DNA from: Fasciola hepatica
Lineage: Eukaryota > Platyhelminthes > Trematoda > Plagiorchiida > Fasciolidae
Direction of reading: 5' to 3'
Assembly: GCA_948099385.1 (NCBI GenBank)
Contig: CANUEZ040000156.1
Span: 1,488,001 to 1,552,000 of the forward strand
DNA length: 64,000 bases
The position numbers and the translations under genes were made by a program. The notes under the pieces are model-generated. The model saw only the letters and a list, made by a program, of their open reading frames with translations, was not told where the DNA came from and did not search any database. Below, in pieces: positions 22,606 through 35,004 of this stretch. Every line of letters begins with the position of its first letter. Within the stretch, counting starts at the first letter, position 1.

Positions 22606-25600
22606 AGATGTACGATGCTGATGATTCCTAACAAGGACGAAACGACTGCACGGTGCTTCCTTGGTTTCCAATAGTTTAAATGTTCACATTGTATGGAGAA
22701 CCGTATTATTTAGGATCCAGAATATTTCAAAGCAAAACAGAACGCTTCCTTCCGCACAACAGACGATCAGAATAGCATTTTCATCAGGCCTCACGTTTTG
22801 CACATTGGACGAAAAACATAGCCGGAGGTGTTGTTTTAGGTAACCCAGATGCAAAAAACCACTGTTGCTTCGACGACACAATCTTCTTACGAAAATTCGG
22901 TGATCCCTTTATGGGGATACTAAGACTGCTTCTGAATCAAGTGCTCAACAAACCACTGCTTTATCGCAAAATTTACAGTTTTTAAGTAGTGAAAAAATGT
23001 TTCCAGACTTCTCTATTCTCATTTAAACTACGTTCTGCACTGGACTACTTTTATGCTTGTCAGTAGGCAAATTATAGAAAAATCCACCTGCGAGCATCGG
23101 GCCTAATAGGCTGGACCTTATTTTGTGCATACCAACATCATCTTCGCCAGCAAGAAATGCCGGGGAACCAAGATTACCGACTGATAAATACCGGCATGTA
23201 GTCACTTCCTCGGAAGCCTACAATTTGTCAACCTAGTATAAAGGTTATGAAGCTTTCCGACAGCTTTATCGCATACGGTAATACGTCAACGTTACGAATA
23301 CCAATTCCGTCCGAATATACCGGACAACTGAAAAGATGGATCTGTCGCACTGATGACAGAATATAAATATGATCCGTACGGTACACATGGAGTGCCTTGA
23401 AGGCATGTAAAATCTTACTGCATAAGATCCCTGATATGAACCATTATGGGTGTCACCACTCCCACAGTAAATCAGATATTGTAACCTCTTTAGAGGCATA
23501 ATTTATTTTCTTTCACTCATAGGAACCATGTAGTGTCATGATGTGTTCAATAAGAAACTTATGAGTTCATCTTTACCAAGCTGTCAAGTAGGGATCGCTG
23601 CTGATTATTTTCGTTTATTCTGAGGGAATAAAAAGTAATTGCAATTGTTGTGGGCACGATTATTTGCGCGTACGGTGTATCTTTAAGCATAACTCATGTT
23701 ACCTCTGTTAGCACTAGAATGCCGAGGAAGTTGAAGGGGACACTGGCTCGTAGTAAAACTCGAATACCTTTTTCGATTTTTACAGAATTTCGCTGAAGTT
23801 TCGTTTCTTTCACTGATGATAAATTCCGCTCGTTTCCTTAAAGTTTCGCTGGAATCTGTTAGTCCGCTGACGCTCCAGGAAGACGTAAGAGGAAGGAGGT
23901 GTCCACTTTAACACCAGCAGCAGATTTTGTTATCTGATCCGTCCTCACTCAGGCTGATAACCGAATCCCAAGCCTGTTTGGGTCAGCTGATTGTACCGAT
24001 TCAACTGGAGACCTACCACGTTGCAGCGAAACGCTGATGGATAAAAATATTTACGAATGTCGCCAAAGTATCTAGCTTCAAGCAGTCGTGCGATGGATTT
24101 AAAGTGCATTTTCACGGCTTCACTCCGTTCCCGGCTAATTATATTTGACTGTGTTGTTCCCCTTTCATTTTATACGGTTTTTTAGTGAGATATTTCGTGA
24201 ATTTGCAAAAGTTCATTAAAGTTATATCACAATCCAATGGCATCTCCCACCTTAAATTAATCAGTTTCCTACAGAGGAACACTTAAATTCATGTGACAAA
24301 CTGTGCATCAATACCACAATTTGATTTAACTTGACAAAACGGAAAAAGTTGTGATTAACTTGTGTTAAGAGCAAGTAGTTCTAGCGAACCACATAGTCAC
24401 TAAGATTTTTAAAAGCTAACATCTGATTCTTTATTCGACCATATCAGTAACAGAGCGGTATATAGAAATACATGGAATACATTTGTTAATAAGGACACTC
24501 ATCGGGAGTTAGGACAGATTAGCGAACAAGCTACTGCTCACACCTTTTCATCTCAATATAGAGACAGTGAATATCAGTATTCTTGACGATGCACAGCTAA
24601 ATCAGACAGAAGAAAGGCTACTTCGAAAGTGAAATGACTGGGAAGCAAGACGGTAGATCAAGTGCGAGACAACCGGTCCACATTTTGTCATCAGTCTTGA
24701 TCACCCACTGTATTACAGTCCTGATTGAAACAACAAGCTACCTCGTCAGTACCTATTCACAAACCTGGAGCTACATATAAACCGACAACACAAGGTGCGC
24801 CTATATGTTCACCATAACCCCTTCAGATAGTCGTCTGAAACAGGAGGCAGAAAGATCAAAGTAAATAAATGAAGTTTCAGTTGTCATCATATGCACTTGT
24901 TCAACCCCCCGTTGTCGCAACCACTCCAGTTGAATGGGGACGCATTGAGTATACCACCATCCTCAGCCAGATACGATCTAATCGTTTGATCAGCACGAAT
25001 ACACGTCACTGCTATTTCAACCTATCCCGCCAGGACTATAACTTTTTCATGTAAATTGGTATCGGTACTTCTGGGAGACGATGAGTCTTCTACAGACTAC
25101 CATTATTTTTGCGCTTCTCAATCTTCAGTTTATCTTGGCATGATACCGTCTATTCGTTCCGCTGCCCCAAGCGGACCGGCATGTCGTTCTTTCACAGACC
25201 TATTGTTTTCATTCTTCTCACCCTTCGGCCGAGGAGTTTGTTGAATGTTACTCACAAAGAACAGCGATTATCTTAGTGCTTATAAGTAACCTTTTCACTT
25301 CACTGACCGTCTCGATGCGGCCCTAGTTTTTCATCCCTTATTTACACAGTAAACTCAGTGCACATGTGCCCTAGAGAAGCAAACGAATAGCAGCCTTACT
25401 CAGATCAGCCGTGATACAGGGCGACATGCCATATGCAACCCAGACCACTGAACTTTTGAGTCGCACTTTTCTCCTCGATCATCTCGGAGACAGACCAACT
25501 GCAACTCTCATACTCAAACCGCCAATGATAGATGTACATGCAACACGCGTGTGTGAACGGAAGCTCACTTGGTTATATTTACTATCTACCACCTTCCCCA

Positions 25601-26196
25601 GTACCATAAAGACAACCGTGATAATTCCAAAAGGACGGCGAATATAAGTGAGTTTTGTTGAGTGAGGATACTGCACTTCTTACGTGATATACCTTACATC
25701 ACATAATCACGGCGAGTATGAATCAAGAGCAACCATAATTCTGATGTGTCCTGAGAATTCTCATCCATCAAACTCGATCAGGTTCCAGTCCTTAGAGTGA
25801 ATCAACCCGCATGCACTCTAACATCTGGGCTATGAGGTCATGTAGAAAGTTGCAAACATTGATCAGATGAATTGCATCATAAATCCGTATCAACCAATAT
25901 TTAACAAAAGACAAATCATTCAAACAAACGCAGTATAAAGTTACGCTCTATTTTAATCTCAGCATTTGTACAGAAATTAAGTATAGATTCAGTCGATCTC
26001 TTGGAATGCTTTAGCGCTTCAAAAGGAACCAAGTGACTGCGTGGTATTTAAGGTACTCGTCATCAATAAATGCGTATTAATTAATAAAATATTGAATGAC
26101 ACTGTCCGGTGCAAGTTAACTACGGCACGAAAAAAAACGACAAGTACAAAGCTGAGTGCAATGCGATCAATGGGAGCAAAGTCGGATGAGTTATGT
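22606..26196. other. Intergenic, no recognisable gene
   Basis: Short frames on both strands with no family resemblance. The reverse complement of TCACGT occurs at 25682-25687, about 570 bp before the next eggshell gene. Given the distance it may be chance. Confidence 0.4.
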
Positions 26197-26202
26197 TATA
26201 AA
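26197..26202 (+). promoter_or_regulatory. TATA box of the short eggshell-type gene
   Basis: TATAAA inside GTTATAAACTC, 59 bp before the ATG. The surrounding promoter shares no visible sequence with that of the long gene, although the coding regions are nearly identical. Confidence 0.55.
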
Positions 26203-26255
26203 CTCTCGAGTCGGTTCTGAAAAATCAACCATTCAAGTCTAACGGCGACCGACTA

Positions 26256-27257
26256 ATGAAGGCTCTCCTAGTTCTGGCCGTCATCATCGGCGTGGCACTC
26301 AGTGCCCCCGCGTACAAAAACAGGCTGCGTTACCATTCACATGCATCACCCAGGATAGAAAAACGATCTGAATCAGAAAAAGAATCAATGATTCACTTCA
26401 AAGAAGCGGCACGAATTGACAACGAGGTGGCAAAACGAGAACAGTCCATCACACCGTATGATCAATACAATTCCTACGATGCGTACAGAAAAAATGCACC
26501 CACAATTGATCGAAAAGGTGAATCACGATACGAGAATCGACATGGTGTCCGATATGAGAAAAGAATGGATAAATCTAGAGAAATCTCGCAAGAAATCAAA
26601 CATGAACCACACTGGGTGAAAGAACCGTACTATGGTAAATATGATAAAGAAGACCGATATGCAGACGACTATGGCCGAAATGATTTATACAAACAATACG
26701 AAGTATATGCCGATAGATTCCATGATAAATTCGGTTCCAACGATTTCGATGATGACTTCGGTTACGGTTCACAGTACGGCTCATACGGATACGATGACAC
26801 GTACGATTCGGACAATAATCAATACGGTTATACAAATGACGAGAGCAATTACGACCGATATGACGACAAATACAACAGACAGTATGATGACCGGAACAGT
26901 TATGGCGACAAATACGATCACCATGATGATGGTTATGATAATTACGGCAGTAGACAGTATGAGAATTATGACGACCATTATGGCCAGGATATGTACGATG
27001 ACAAGCTTGATGGCAAATTTAGGAACAACTATGGCTATGACGGGTACCATAACCGAAACAGATACAATAACTACGATTATGGAGGAAACCATGGTTACGA
27101 CCTGTACAGTGGCAACAACGGGTATGAAAATTACAATGACCAGTATAGAAAACGGGAAGACAGTTATGATCATTACGGTAACGGCAACTATGGGTATGAA
27201 GATAAGCATGGATATGATGACGATTATTCTCAAAACAGCTACTACGGTTCGTACTAG
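26256..27257 (+). CDS. Tyrosine-rich eggshell (p48-like) precursor, short form
   Basis: A single-exon gene of 333 residues with 55 Tyr (about 17%). The signal peptide (residues 1-17) has a different hydrophobic core from the long form but the same ALSA cleavage region. Residues 14 to about 235 match the long form with one substitution noticed (Gly for Ser in DDYGRND). The C-terminal 90 residues are unique: rich in Asn, Gly and Tyr (YGYDGYHNRNRYNNYDYGG, GNNGYENYND), without the 61/74-residue repeats, ending SYYGSY. The role inferred is the same: secreted vitelline-cell protein crosslinked through tyrosine into the eggshell. It lies 8.3 kb downstream of the long form in the same orientation, so the pair looks like a dispersed duplication. 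No AATAAA lies close behind the stop. Confidence 0.8.
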   Translation: MKALLVLAVIIGVALSAPAYKNRLRYHSHASPRIEKRSESEKESMIHFKEAARIDNEVAKREQSITPYDQYNSYDAYRKNAPTIDRKGESRYENRHGVRYEKRMDKSREISQEIKHEPHWVKEPYYGKYDKEDRYADDYGRNDLYKQYEVYADRFHDKFGSNDFDDDFGYGSQYGSYGYDDTYDSDNNQYGYTNDESNYDRYDDKYNRQYDDRNSYGDKYDHHDDGYDNYGSRQYENYDDHYGQDMYDDKLDGKFRNNYGYDGYHNRNRYNNYDYGGNHGYDLYSGNNGYENYNDQYRKREDSYDHYGNGNYGYEDKHGYDDDYSQNSYYGSY

Positions 27258-27976
<719 letters not shown>

Positions 27977-28045
27977 TGAATATTTGGACTCAATGCGCTT
28001 AAATGTGTGAGAAAATGAAAAAGCTATTCCAAACGCTCGTGTGCT

Positions 28046-30360
28046 ATGCGTGAACAACTGTTCTTTCTCCATCGATGCTTACGAAACGGAATACTTCCAA
28101 AAAGCATTCAATGCAATCCGCCTGTATGTTCAGAACGTGCGATAAAGATAACCAATTCGTATTGCAAGCAGATGCATCGCGAGCTAATCAATGATGCTAA
28201 TCGAAGAAAATGCACTTACGAAACCCAGAAAAACCAATCAGTAATGGAAGCTACAAAATTACTTGATGACAACTGGATGATAAGAATGAAAAATGTCATC
28301 GAACTGACATCAAACGCAAATCGGTCTAAGGTCAGAGAAAGACTAACAAGGAAACTCAGCGCACACAAACCAGCAGAATCTGAGTACGCCAAACCAATCC
28401 ACAACTTTTCAAAACACCAACTGCTCCCAACCGAAACATCTGTTTTGTTTAAAGGATTAACATTCAACTACGCCAATGCCAGGCCAGCCAACTTTGTTGC
28501 CTCATCCGAAGCCGGAATAAGACGATGCCCAGTGACAGAAGAAGTACGTCAACAGATACGATCTAAGATCTGCCGACAACTCGCGCAATCTAGAGGAGTA
28601 TACAACCTTCCTAACCATGAAGTGAGGGCTGTAAAAACATTACAAAAAGATCGAGAAATAGTCATTCTCCCCGCAGACAAAGTCAATGCAATCGCAATAC
28701 TCGACAACTCGGATTATAAGAAAAAAGTAGAAACGCTACTCTGTGACGAGGAAACCTATCAACCAGTCACAGGAAATCCGATCAACAAACTAACAAGCAA
28801 AATTTATACAGCACTAACCATAATCAAGAAAGCAAGAAGATCACAGACGATTTATACAAACGTACGAAACCCATGGAAGGTCCAACTCCACGACTCTACG
28901 GACTTCCTAAGGTTCACAAACCGCAGGTGCCACTACGACCAATCGTCACGTCCACTACAGCCCCGAACTACCAACTAGTCAAATATCTTTTCAGCCTCCT
29001 GCGCCCGACTCTTCCAGAAGACAACTACGACACAAAAAGCTCCATTGCTTTTCTGAAACAAATAAGAAACTTCAGAATGAAAACACATGAAATAATGGTT
29101 TCCTTTGATGTGACATCACTGTTCGCGAACATCCTAAGGCAGATGGCCTTAGACGGAATCCGAAGCCTGATGGAAAACGACTCCAGTCTACAAGAAAGAA
29201 CGATGTTATCAACAAGAGACCTAATGGGTCTGATGGATCTTTGCCTGGAAACCTATTTACAATTCAACGAAAAAATATACAAACAAATACGAGGCACACC
29301 GATGGGGTCGCCGCTTTCAGGCCTGCTAGCAGATGCAGTCATGAAGCAATTCGAAGCCAAAGCATTCGAAACAATCAGACCTTGTTTGTGGATCAGATAC
29401 GTTGATGACACACTAAAAATGTTTGAACTAGATCGATTTCATCAACATCTGAACACGCTCGTACCAGGAATAAAATTCACAAAGGAAGAAGAATGCGACG
29501 CAAAACTGCCGTTTCTAGACATTCTGAACATCAGGCAAACAAACGGAAATCTAGAAACAACGGTCTATCGGAAACCAACGACAACCGACCGCATACTGAA
29601 ATTCCAAAGCAATCACCCAACATATCACTTGAAGAGCTGTGTGTTCATCCTATTCCACCGGGCTGACACACACTGCACCACACCAGAACACCGAAAAAAA
29701 GAAATGGTCAGGCTTTTCAAGTTGTTCATGGCAAGCGGTTACCCAAAAAGCTTCGTAAACTCTTGTATCCGAAATAACAAAAACAGCCAAAAGAAAAGTA
29801 GCCCAGAAAGCATGGTCGTGCTACCATACATACGAGGAGCACCAGAGGCAGTAGGTCGTATGCTAAAATCGTTGGGCATCAAAGTTGCCCACAAACCCGT
29901 CAGCACCCTGCGGACCGCCTTATTCAACGGAAAAGACCGTGTGGACCAGCACGATGAATCAGGAGTGGTCTACGCTATCCCATGCCTAGGATGTGATAAG
30001 GAGTACATAGGCGAGACAGGTAAACAACTACGTACTCGCCTACACGAACACAAACTAGCACTGCGACGCGCCGATCCACACTCACAGATTTTTAACCACT
30101 GCGCAGAGACAGGTCATGAGGTAAAAATCGATAGCGCAGGGGTAGTCACCCGAGCAAAGAAGGGGAAGCGCCTGATCCTCGAAGCCCTCCATTCGATCAA
30201 CTCGTTCAACCGACACGTCGAGGTTGATAAGCATTACATCACCCTGGCAAAACCGATGGCGAAAAATCGAGAAACGGACAGACGAGCAACACACCAAAAT
30301 GTGCGGAACCAGCCGTCCCATTCACACACTCATTCACTCACGTTTGACAACGAGTCCTAG
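28046..30360 (+). pseudogene. PLE reverse transcriptase + GIY-YIG endonuclease, one frameshift
   Basis: Two overlapping frames: 28046-28978 (N-terminal region, FFLHRCLRNGILPKS) and 28873-30360 (RT and endonuclease). The shift lies near 28832-28836, in KKA(R)K, and looks like loss of one base. RT landmarks in order: GLPKVHKPQVPLRPIV; motif A, MVSFDVTSLFANI; GTPMGSPLSGLLAD; motif C, IRYVDDTLKMFE; and KLPFLDI. The endonuclease shows GVVYAIPCLGC, KEYIGETGKQLRTRLHEH and IFNHCAETGHEV, which are the GIY-YIG core with Arg and the His pair. In PLEs the RT copies the element RNA at a nick made by this nuclease. The total would be about 770 residues, full length for the family. The single lesion suggests a recent insertion. 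Confidence 0.85.
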
Positions 30361-30401
30361 TTTGGATCGAAATGTCACAATAAACGTTTTACGACTCAGC
30401 G
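30344..30401 (+). ncRNA. Degenerate hammerhead-ribozyme-like motif in PLE1 3' UTR
   Basis: Order of parts: TTGACAACGA (a disturbed CUGANGA box), a short stem II GTCC/GGAT with loop TAGTTT, GAAA at 30369-30372, then TAAACGTT and CTCAGCG. Hammerhead motifs are known in PLE terminal regions. Stem I is not convincing and the first box has inserted bases, so activity is doubtful. The same order of parts is seen, better preserved, at 38761-38809. Confidence 0.35.
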
Positions 30402-30416
30402 TACGCCTTGACTTCT

Positions 30417-30421
<5 letters not shown>

Positions 30422-30493
<72 letters not shown>
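30422..30493. repeat. (TA)n microsatellite at the PLE1 3' end
   Basis: About 72 bases of TA starting directly after the PLE 3' UTR (CTTCTCTATAA). It pairs with the tract at 27867-27973 on the other side. Confidence 0.95.
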
Positions 30494-30496
<3 letters not shown>

Positions 30497-31984
30497 GCAA
30501 TAATGTGTGCAGCTAAATTGTGGTTGCATAAAGCATGTCCAAACATCTTAGGTCCTACGTTAATCAGAACGACTATTTCCATGAAACTAGCAATTAGCTA
30601 GTGTTTAAAGTCCCGAAAATTCGCTGAATCTCAAGTGTAGTTTGAGGACAAGTCACTGTTAAAAACGAACTTCCGCCACCGGTCTGAAACTCCTATTTAT
30701 GAAGAATGTTCAACCTCTGAGTGCTAGTTTATCTACAAATCGCAAATCAGGCGCAAACTTTTCGCTGAGGAATTTTTTATAGATAAACACAGTGCACAGT
30801 TCTATGAAACTTTAACTTGTTTCGTTTTTTTACGTGATCCCTCAGAAGAATAGTATGCTCACATACCAAGTGTTGATGGTTTGTTTTATAATCCAAACCA
30901 TGGATAGAGGTATATAATTTTAATATGAACTCGCATGTTATTTTAATTCCCCGTTTGGATTTCAAATTAATCACACGACCACACATTCTGTCCAATCACC
31001 CTATCGTCTGGCTGGTCACTTCCATGAAGGTCATCTGATAAACAGCTGCACGCTATATTAGACAAAAACGCATTATCTCAGGTTGACTTGACATTTGCAT
31101 CTTCTCCGAGTCCCGTAAGCCACGCCTGCTCCGATCCAAATTTAATAGCTCTTGACTGAAACTATCGAAAATTCCGGTTCTAAGCATAATCACTTCGCAG
31201 TACAACATGTTGCTCTGGTGCACCGGAATACGTGTGTCTTTAAGCTTTGGGTATTCATTTTTCCTTGTGTCCGCATTTACTCAAAAGAATACAACTCTTC
31301 TACTCGATGGCTTACCAACATTTTTCTGGGCCCCGTTACTTTGAATGGATCCGGACAGTCTCAAAGCAATAGAGATATGCTTGTCACTTGCAAATGAACT
31401 GCATAAAACCCCACTTCGGAAATTGAGACCTAAAACTGTCTTAGAAGACCCAAACAAAGCCTTAGAACAACGGGGTTTCCAGCAAGACAAAGCGGCAAAA
31501 CCTGATCGCATTCCTTGGTGACGGGAGACGGTTTGTGCACCTTTAGATAGAAATTCCGATCAGCATTGTGGCGCACTAGCTCAGTTATTCTTTCAACCAA
31601 TCACCTCACACTGCAGTGCTCTGGTTTTGGTTGTTATCTCGCAGCCTCGTCGAGTTAACGGCAAAATGAGTGAGAGCGCCTGAGATCATTATTTTCGAAA
31701 ATAGAAACCACCAGTCACAATAATCTTTGCTACTTGACAACTGGTCTCAACCTCCATTCACAGAGAGTGTTGTAGAACAGAATGAGGTAGTTAGTGAAGT
31801 CGTACGAGAGAGAGTTCAGACAGAAGAGCAAATAAAAGGCCTAGGGTGCTACGCTTTACTCATCTGAAAATGAGTCATCCGTTACAAGGAGATCAGGAAC
31901 AAAGTATTATAAATTCATCAATGGAAGCGAACGACAATACACCAAATTACACAACAACGGACATGCGGTTTATATGATAAAAAG
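30494..31984. other. Intergenic; one short coding-like frame
   Basis: The only item of note is the frame 31345-31521, listed separately. Otherwise AT-rich sequence without recognised repeats. Confidence 0.4.
31345..31521 (+). CDS. Short frame (58 aa) with coding-like composition
   Basis: An ATG directly after an in-frame TGA opens 58 residues beginning MDPDSLKAIEICLSLANEL and ending KPDRIPW. It is Lys/Leu/Glu-rich, amphipathic, without signal peptide or membrane segment. Composition differs from the low-complexity frames nearby. I recognise no family. It could be an exon fragment, a retroposed piece or chance. Confidence 0.2.
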   Translation: MDPDSLKAIEICLSLANELHKTPLRKLRPKTVLEDPNKALEQRGFQQDKAAKPDRIPW

Positions 31985-32112
31985 GACGGATGTGTGATTC
32001 CGTAGGTTGCAGTGTTTTGTCGTACGACTGTGAATCCTGGTTAATTTGCTTTGATGACGCCGTTCGACTCTCCATATCTGACAGTCGCTGTCTCCGAAGC
32101 ATTACTCGAACA
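31985..32112 (+). mobile_element. RTE LINE fragment, left half, split by PLE2
   Basis: The plus-strand translation VLSYDCESWLICFDDAVRL followed by SDSRCLRSITRTC matches the RTE C-terminal motif (VLLYGCETWPLR.ED..RL.VFDHRCLRSIAR). It ends abruptly where the 3' end of PLE2 (minus) begins. The continuation of the same LINE is found at 34345. Confidence 0.6.
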
Positions 32113-34345
32113 TGTTTCAATCCAAACTAAGGCTTTTAGTCAAACGTGAATGAATGAGTATGAATGGGCGGCTGGCTCCGTGTGTTTTTTGGTGTCTTCC
32201 CCTTCTGTTCGTTTCTCAATCGTACGACACGGATTCTGCCAGGATAACTTAGCCGTGTCAACTGAATGGGTTGGTCGAAAAAAGGGCTTCGTGGATCAGA
32301 CATTCCTCCCTCTTCTATGCTCGGGCAACCATCCTTGCGCTACTGATTCTGACCTCATGACCTATCTGCGCGCAGTGGTTCCAGACCTGCGGTTGTGGAT
32401 CGGGGTGTCGTAATGTTAGTTTGTGTTCGTGTAGGTGAGCGAGTAATTGTATGCCTGCCAAACCTACATATTCTTCAGCACATCTTAGACAAGGAATGAT
32501 GTAGACTACTCCATATTGGTCGTGCTAACCGACACAGTCTCTTCCGTTGAACAGGGCAGCCGCGGGGTGCTGATGGCGTTTGTGGGCATCTTTGATGCCC
32601 AGCGGTTTTAGCATACCATCTACGGCCTCTGATGCTCCTCGTGTGTACGGTAGCACGACTGTGCTTTCTAGGCTGTTTACCCTTTGGTGTTTTTGTCACC
32701 CCTTTGGATAACCGTTTATGATGTATAACTTCAAAAGGCCTAACTACTTCTTCTTTCCAGAGTTCGTGTATGCTGCAGTGTGTATCGGCCCGGTGGAATA
32801 GGGTGCACATACAGCTTTCCAACTATTATGTTGCACGATTGCTTTTGAAATTTAGTATGCCGTCGGTAGTCGTGTGCCTCCCGCGGACGGTTGTTTCCAG
32901 GTTTCCGTCTGTTTGCCTCGTGATCACAATGTCAAGAAACGATAGTTTTACCTCGCATTCTTCTTCATATGCAAATTTTACTTCGGGGACCAGTGCGTAC
33001 AAATATTGGTGGAATCGATCTAGCTGAGACATTTTGAGCATCACAAATGTGTATTTCATTATTCTAAGCCACAGACGAGGTCTGCTTGTTTCGAATGTTT
33101 GGCTTCAGATTGCTTCGTGACTGCGTTTGCCAGCAGGCCTGAAAGTGGCGATCCCATCGGTGTACCTCCTATTTGTTCGTGTGTTCTCTCACTGAACTAG
33201 AAATAGGTTTCCAGGCACAGATCTACCAGTAACATTATGTCCTCCGTTGACAGCTTTATACTCTATCCTAGACTGGAGTCGTTTTCTATCAGGAGTCGAA
33301 TTCCACCCGAGTCCATCCGTCTTGTGGTGCTCGTGAACAATGATGCCCCATCAAAGGGAACCATCGTTTCATGTCTTTGATTTGTTTCCGGGAGGCGACG
33401 AAATTTTTTGTGTCGTTGCTGTCCTCTGGCATGGACGAATGCAGGAGACGGAAAAGATATTCGGCCGATTGATAGTTGGAGGCTGTAGTCGACGAGATGA
33501 TCGGTCGTAGTTGGACCTGAGGTTTATGAACATTAGGAAGTCCCTGAATTTGTCGAGTAAGGCCCTCCTTGGGCTTCACTGGTTTGTATAAGTCGTCCGT
33601 GATCTTCTAGCATTTTTCAGTGCGGTTAGTGCTGTAGAATTTATATTTGCTGCTTTTCGGTCGAATTTTCCGTACCTAGTCGGTAGAGATGAGCAGTTTC
33701 AGCTTCTCCATATAATCCGAGTCGTCAAGCGTCGCGATCGCACTGCCTTTCTCTGCGGGCATAATAAATACTTTTCGATTTTTCTGCGATGTATCTACAA
33801 CCCCCACATCTTGATTAGGAAAGTTGTATACTCTTCTACGTTGCTCGAGATGCCCGTAGGTCTTAGTTCGCATCTGTTGACGTACTTCTTCGCTCATCGG
33901 GCATCCTCTCATTCTGGCTTCGACTCAGGCCACGAATTTGGCGGGTCTGTCATTAGCGTAGTTGAATGTTAATCCATTCAATAAAACAGGTGTTTCGGTT
34001 GAGAGCAGCTGGTGTTTTGGTAAGTTGTGGATCGATTTGTTGTATTCACATTCCGTTAGCTTGAGTGCATTGGATTTCTTTGTTAGTCTTTCTCTAACCC
34101 TAGACCGGTTCGCGTTCGACATTGATTCGATCAAATTTTTCATTCTTGTTATGCAGTTGTTATGAGGTAATTTTGAAGCTTTCATTCCTAGTGTATTTTG
34201 CTGGGTTTAGTAGGTGAGTTTTCTTCGATGAGCATCACTGATAACCTCGTGGAGCGTCTATTTATAAAACAAAAATAATTACCTCTATAGCACGATCTGA
34301 GGACATAGGTGGGTTGGACTGAATGCTTTTTGGAGATATGTCATC
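32113..34345 (-). mobile_element. Decayed Penelope-like element (PLE2), nested in an RTE LINE
   Basis: Minus-strand pieces align in order with PLE1. N-terminal region: 34185-33925 and 33912-33676. RT: IQGLPNVHKPQVQLRPII at about 33550; GTPMGSPLSGLLAN at about 33165; LDRFHQYLYALVPE and KLSFLDI at about 33030-32930. Endonuclease: about 32500-32300, CAEEYVGLAGIQL and HLHEHKL. The tail near 32130 aligns with the PLE1 3' UTR (TTAGTTTGGATTGAAACATG). Many stops and frameshifts mean no protein can be made, and the YVDD region is destroyed. It belongs to the same subfamily as PLE1 but is far older. Confidence 0.75.
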
Positions 34346-34730
34346 GTGCGTTGGGTATGGACAGTCTCCCCCGGACTGAATTGATCGCTCTACACTGCAT
34401 CCGATGGCTTTGACATGTTTCGTGAATGTCTGCCCACCGTTTGCCTTTCCAAGATCTATTCGCACGTACTGGGCAACGCAGTAATAGACGACAGCGGTCG
34501 GGCTACGACATGGCGTGGGGGAGTGAACAAGCTAGAATCAGCACTGGTGGACGTTGGTCTTTCCGTCATCCCAGCTGGTACCAAAAGGACTAGACTAAAG
34601 CTGGCCAGAGATCTTGAGACACATGGCATAGAACACAGTGTTTGGCGTGAATTCCGTACCGCCATCTGTTGTGCTTCTGTTCTCCGTAAACACAGAACAC
34701 CCCGTTGCACAGTCTGTCCCGTGAAGACGA
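34345..34730 (+). mobile_element. RTE LINE fragment, right half, split by PLE2
   Basis: The translation resumes with CHRALGMDSLPRTELIALH, CIRWL and AHRLPFQDLFARTGQR, then WSFRHPSWY, matching the RTE C-terminus (HRLRWLGHVLRMP.HRLP.RALFARAG...LPGWGP). Together with 31985-32112 it makes one LINE interrupted by PLE2; only about ten residues are unaccounted for at the junction. Confidence 0.6.
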
Positions 34731-34985
34731 CGGTAATCCCTATCTCTCGAATTCTAGTTTTACTACTGGAACAATTGTCAGTACCCAAAAATCAGATACC
34801 GCCATGGATTCGGGGAAAATTCAATGGAGTGTACCAGTGATCGGGTGATCTTTGATGCTATTGTGTACTATATTTTTCCGTCCACGACTGTCCTAAAATG
34901 GATAAATAAGTGTGCCAAGATGCCCATACAATCGTGGGGCTTGCAGGCTTTGTGTGTTTGTTTCACAGTCCAATTTAATTGGTTG
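34731..34985 (+). repeat. Dispersed repeat, plus copy
   Basis: About 250 bases recur in inverted orientation at 37963-38213 with few differences (for example TCTCTCGAATTCTAG, GATTCGGGGAAAATTCAA and AAATGGATAAATAAG are shared). A diverged tandem relative lies at about 35005-35190 (GTACCCGAAAT..., CCAGGTGGATAAACAACTGTGCCAAG). It starts directly behind the LINE fragment. No coding content; class unknown. Confidence 0.6.
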
Positions 34986-35004
34986 ATCTGTTATCTCAAT
35001 TTCA

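Noticed and set aside
32150..32413. 87-codon plus-strand frame
   Set aside because: Antisense of the PLE2 endonuclease region; the same antisense frame exists opposite PLE1 (30082-30321).
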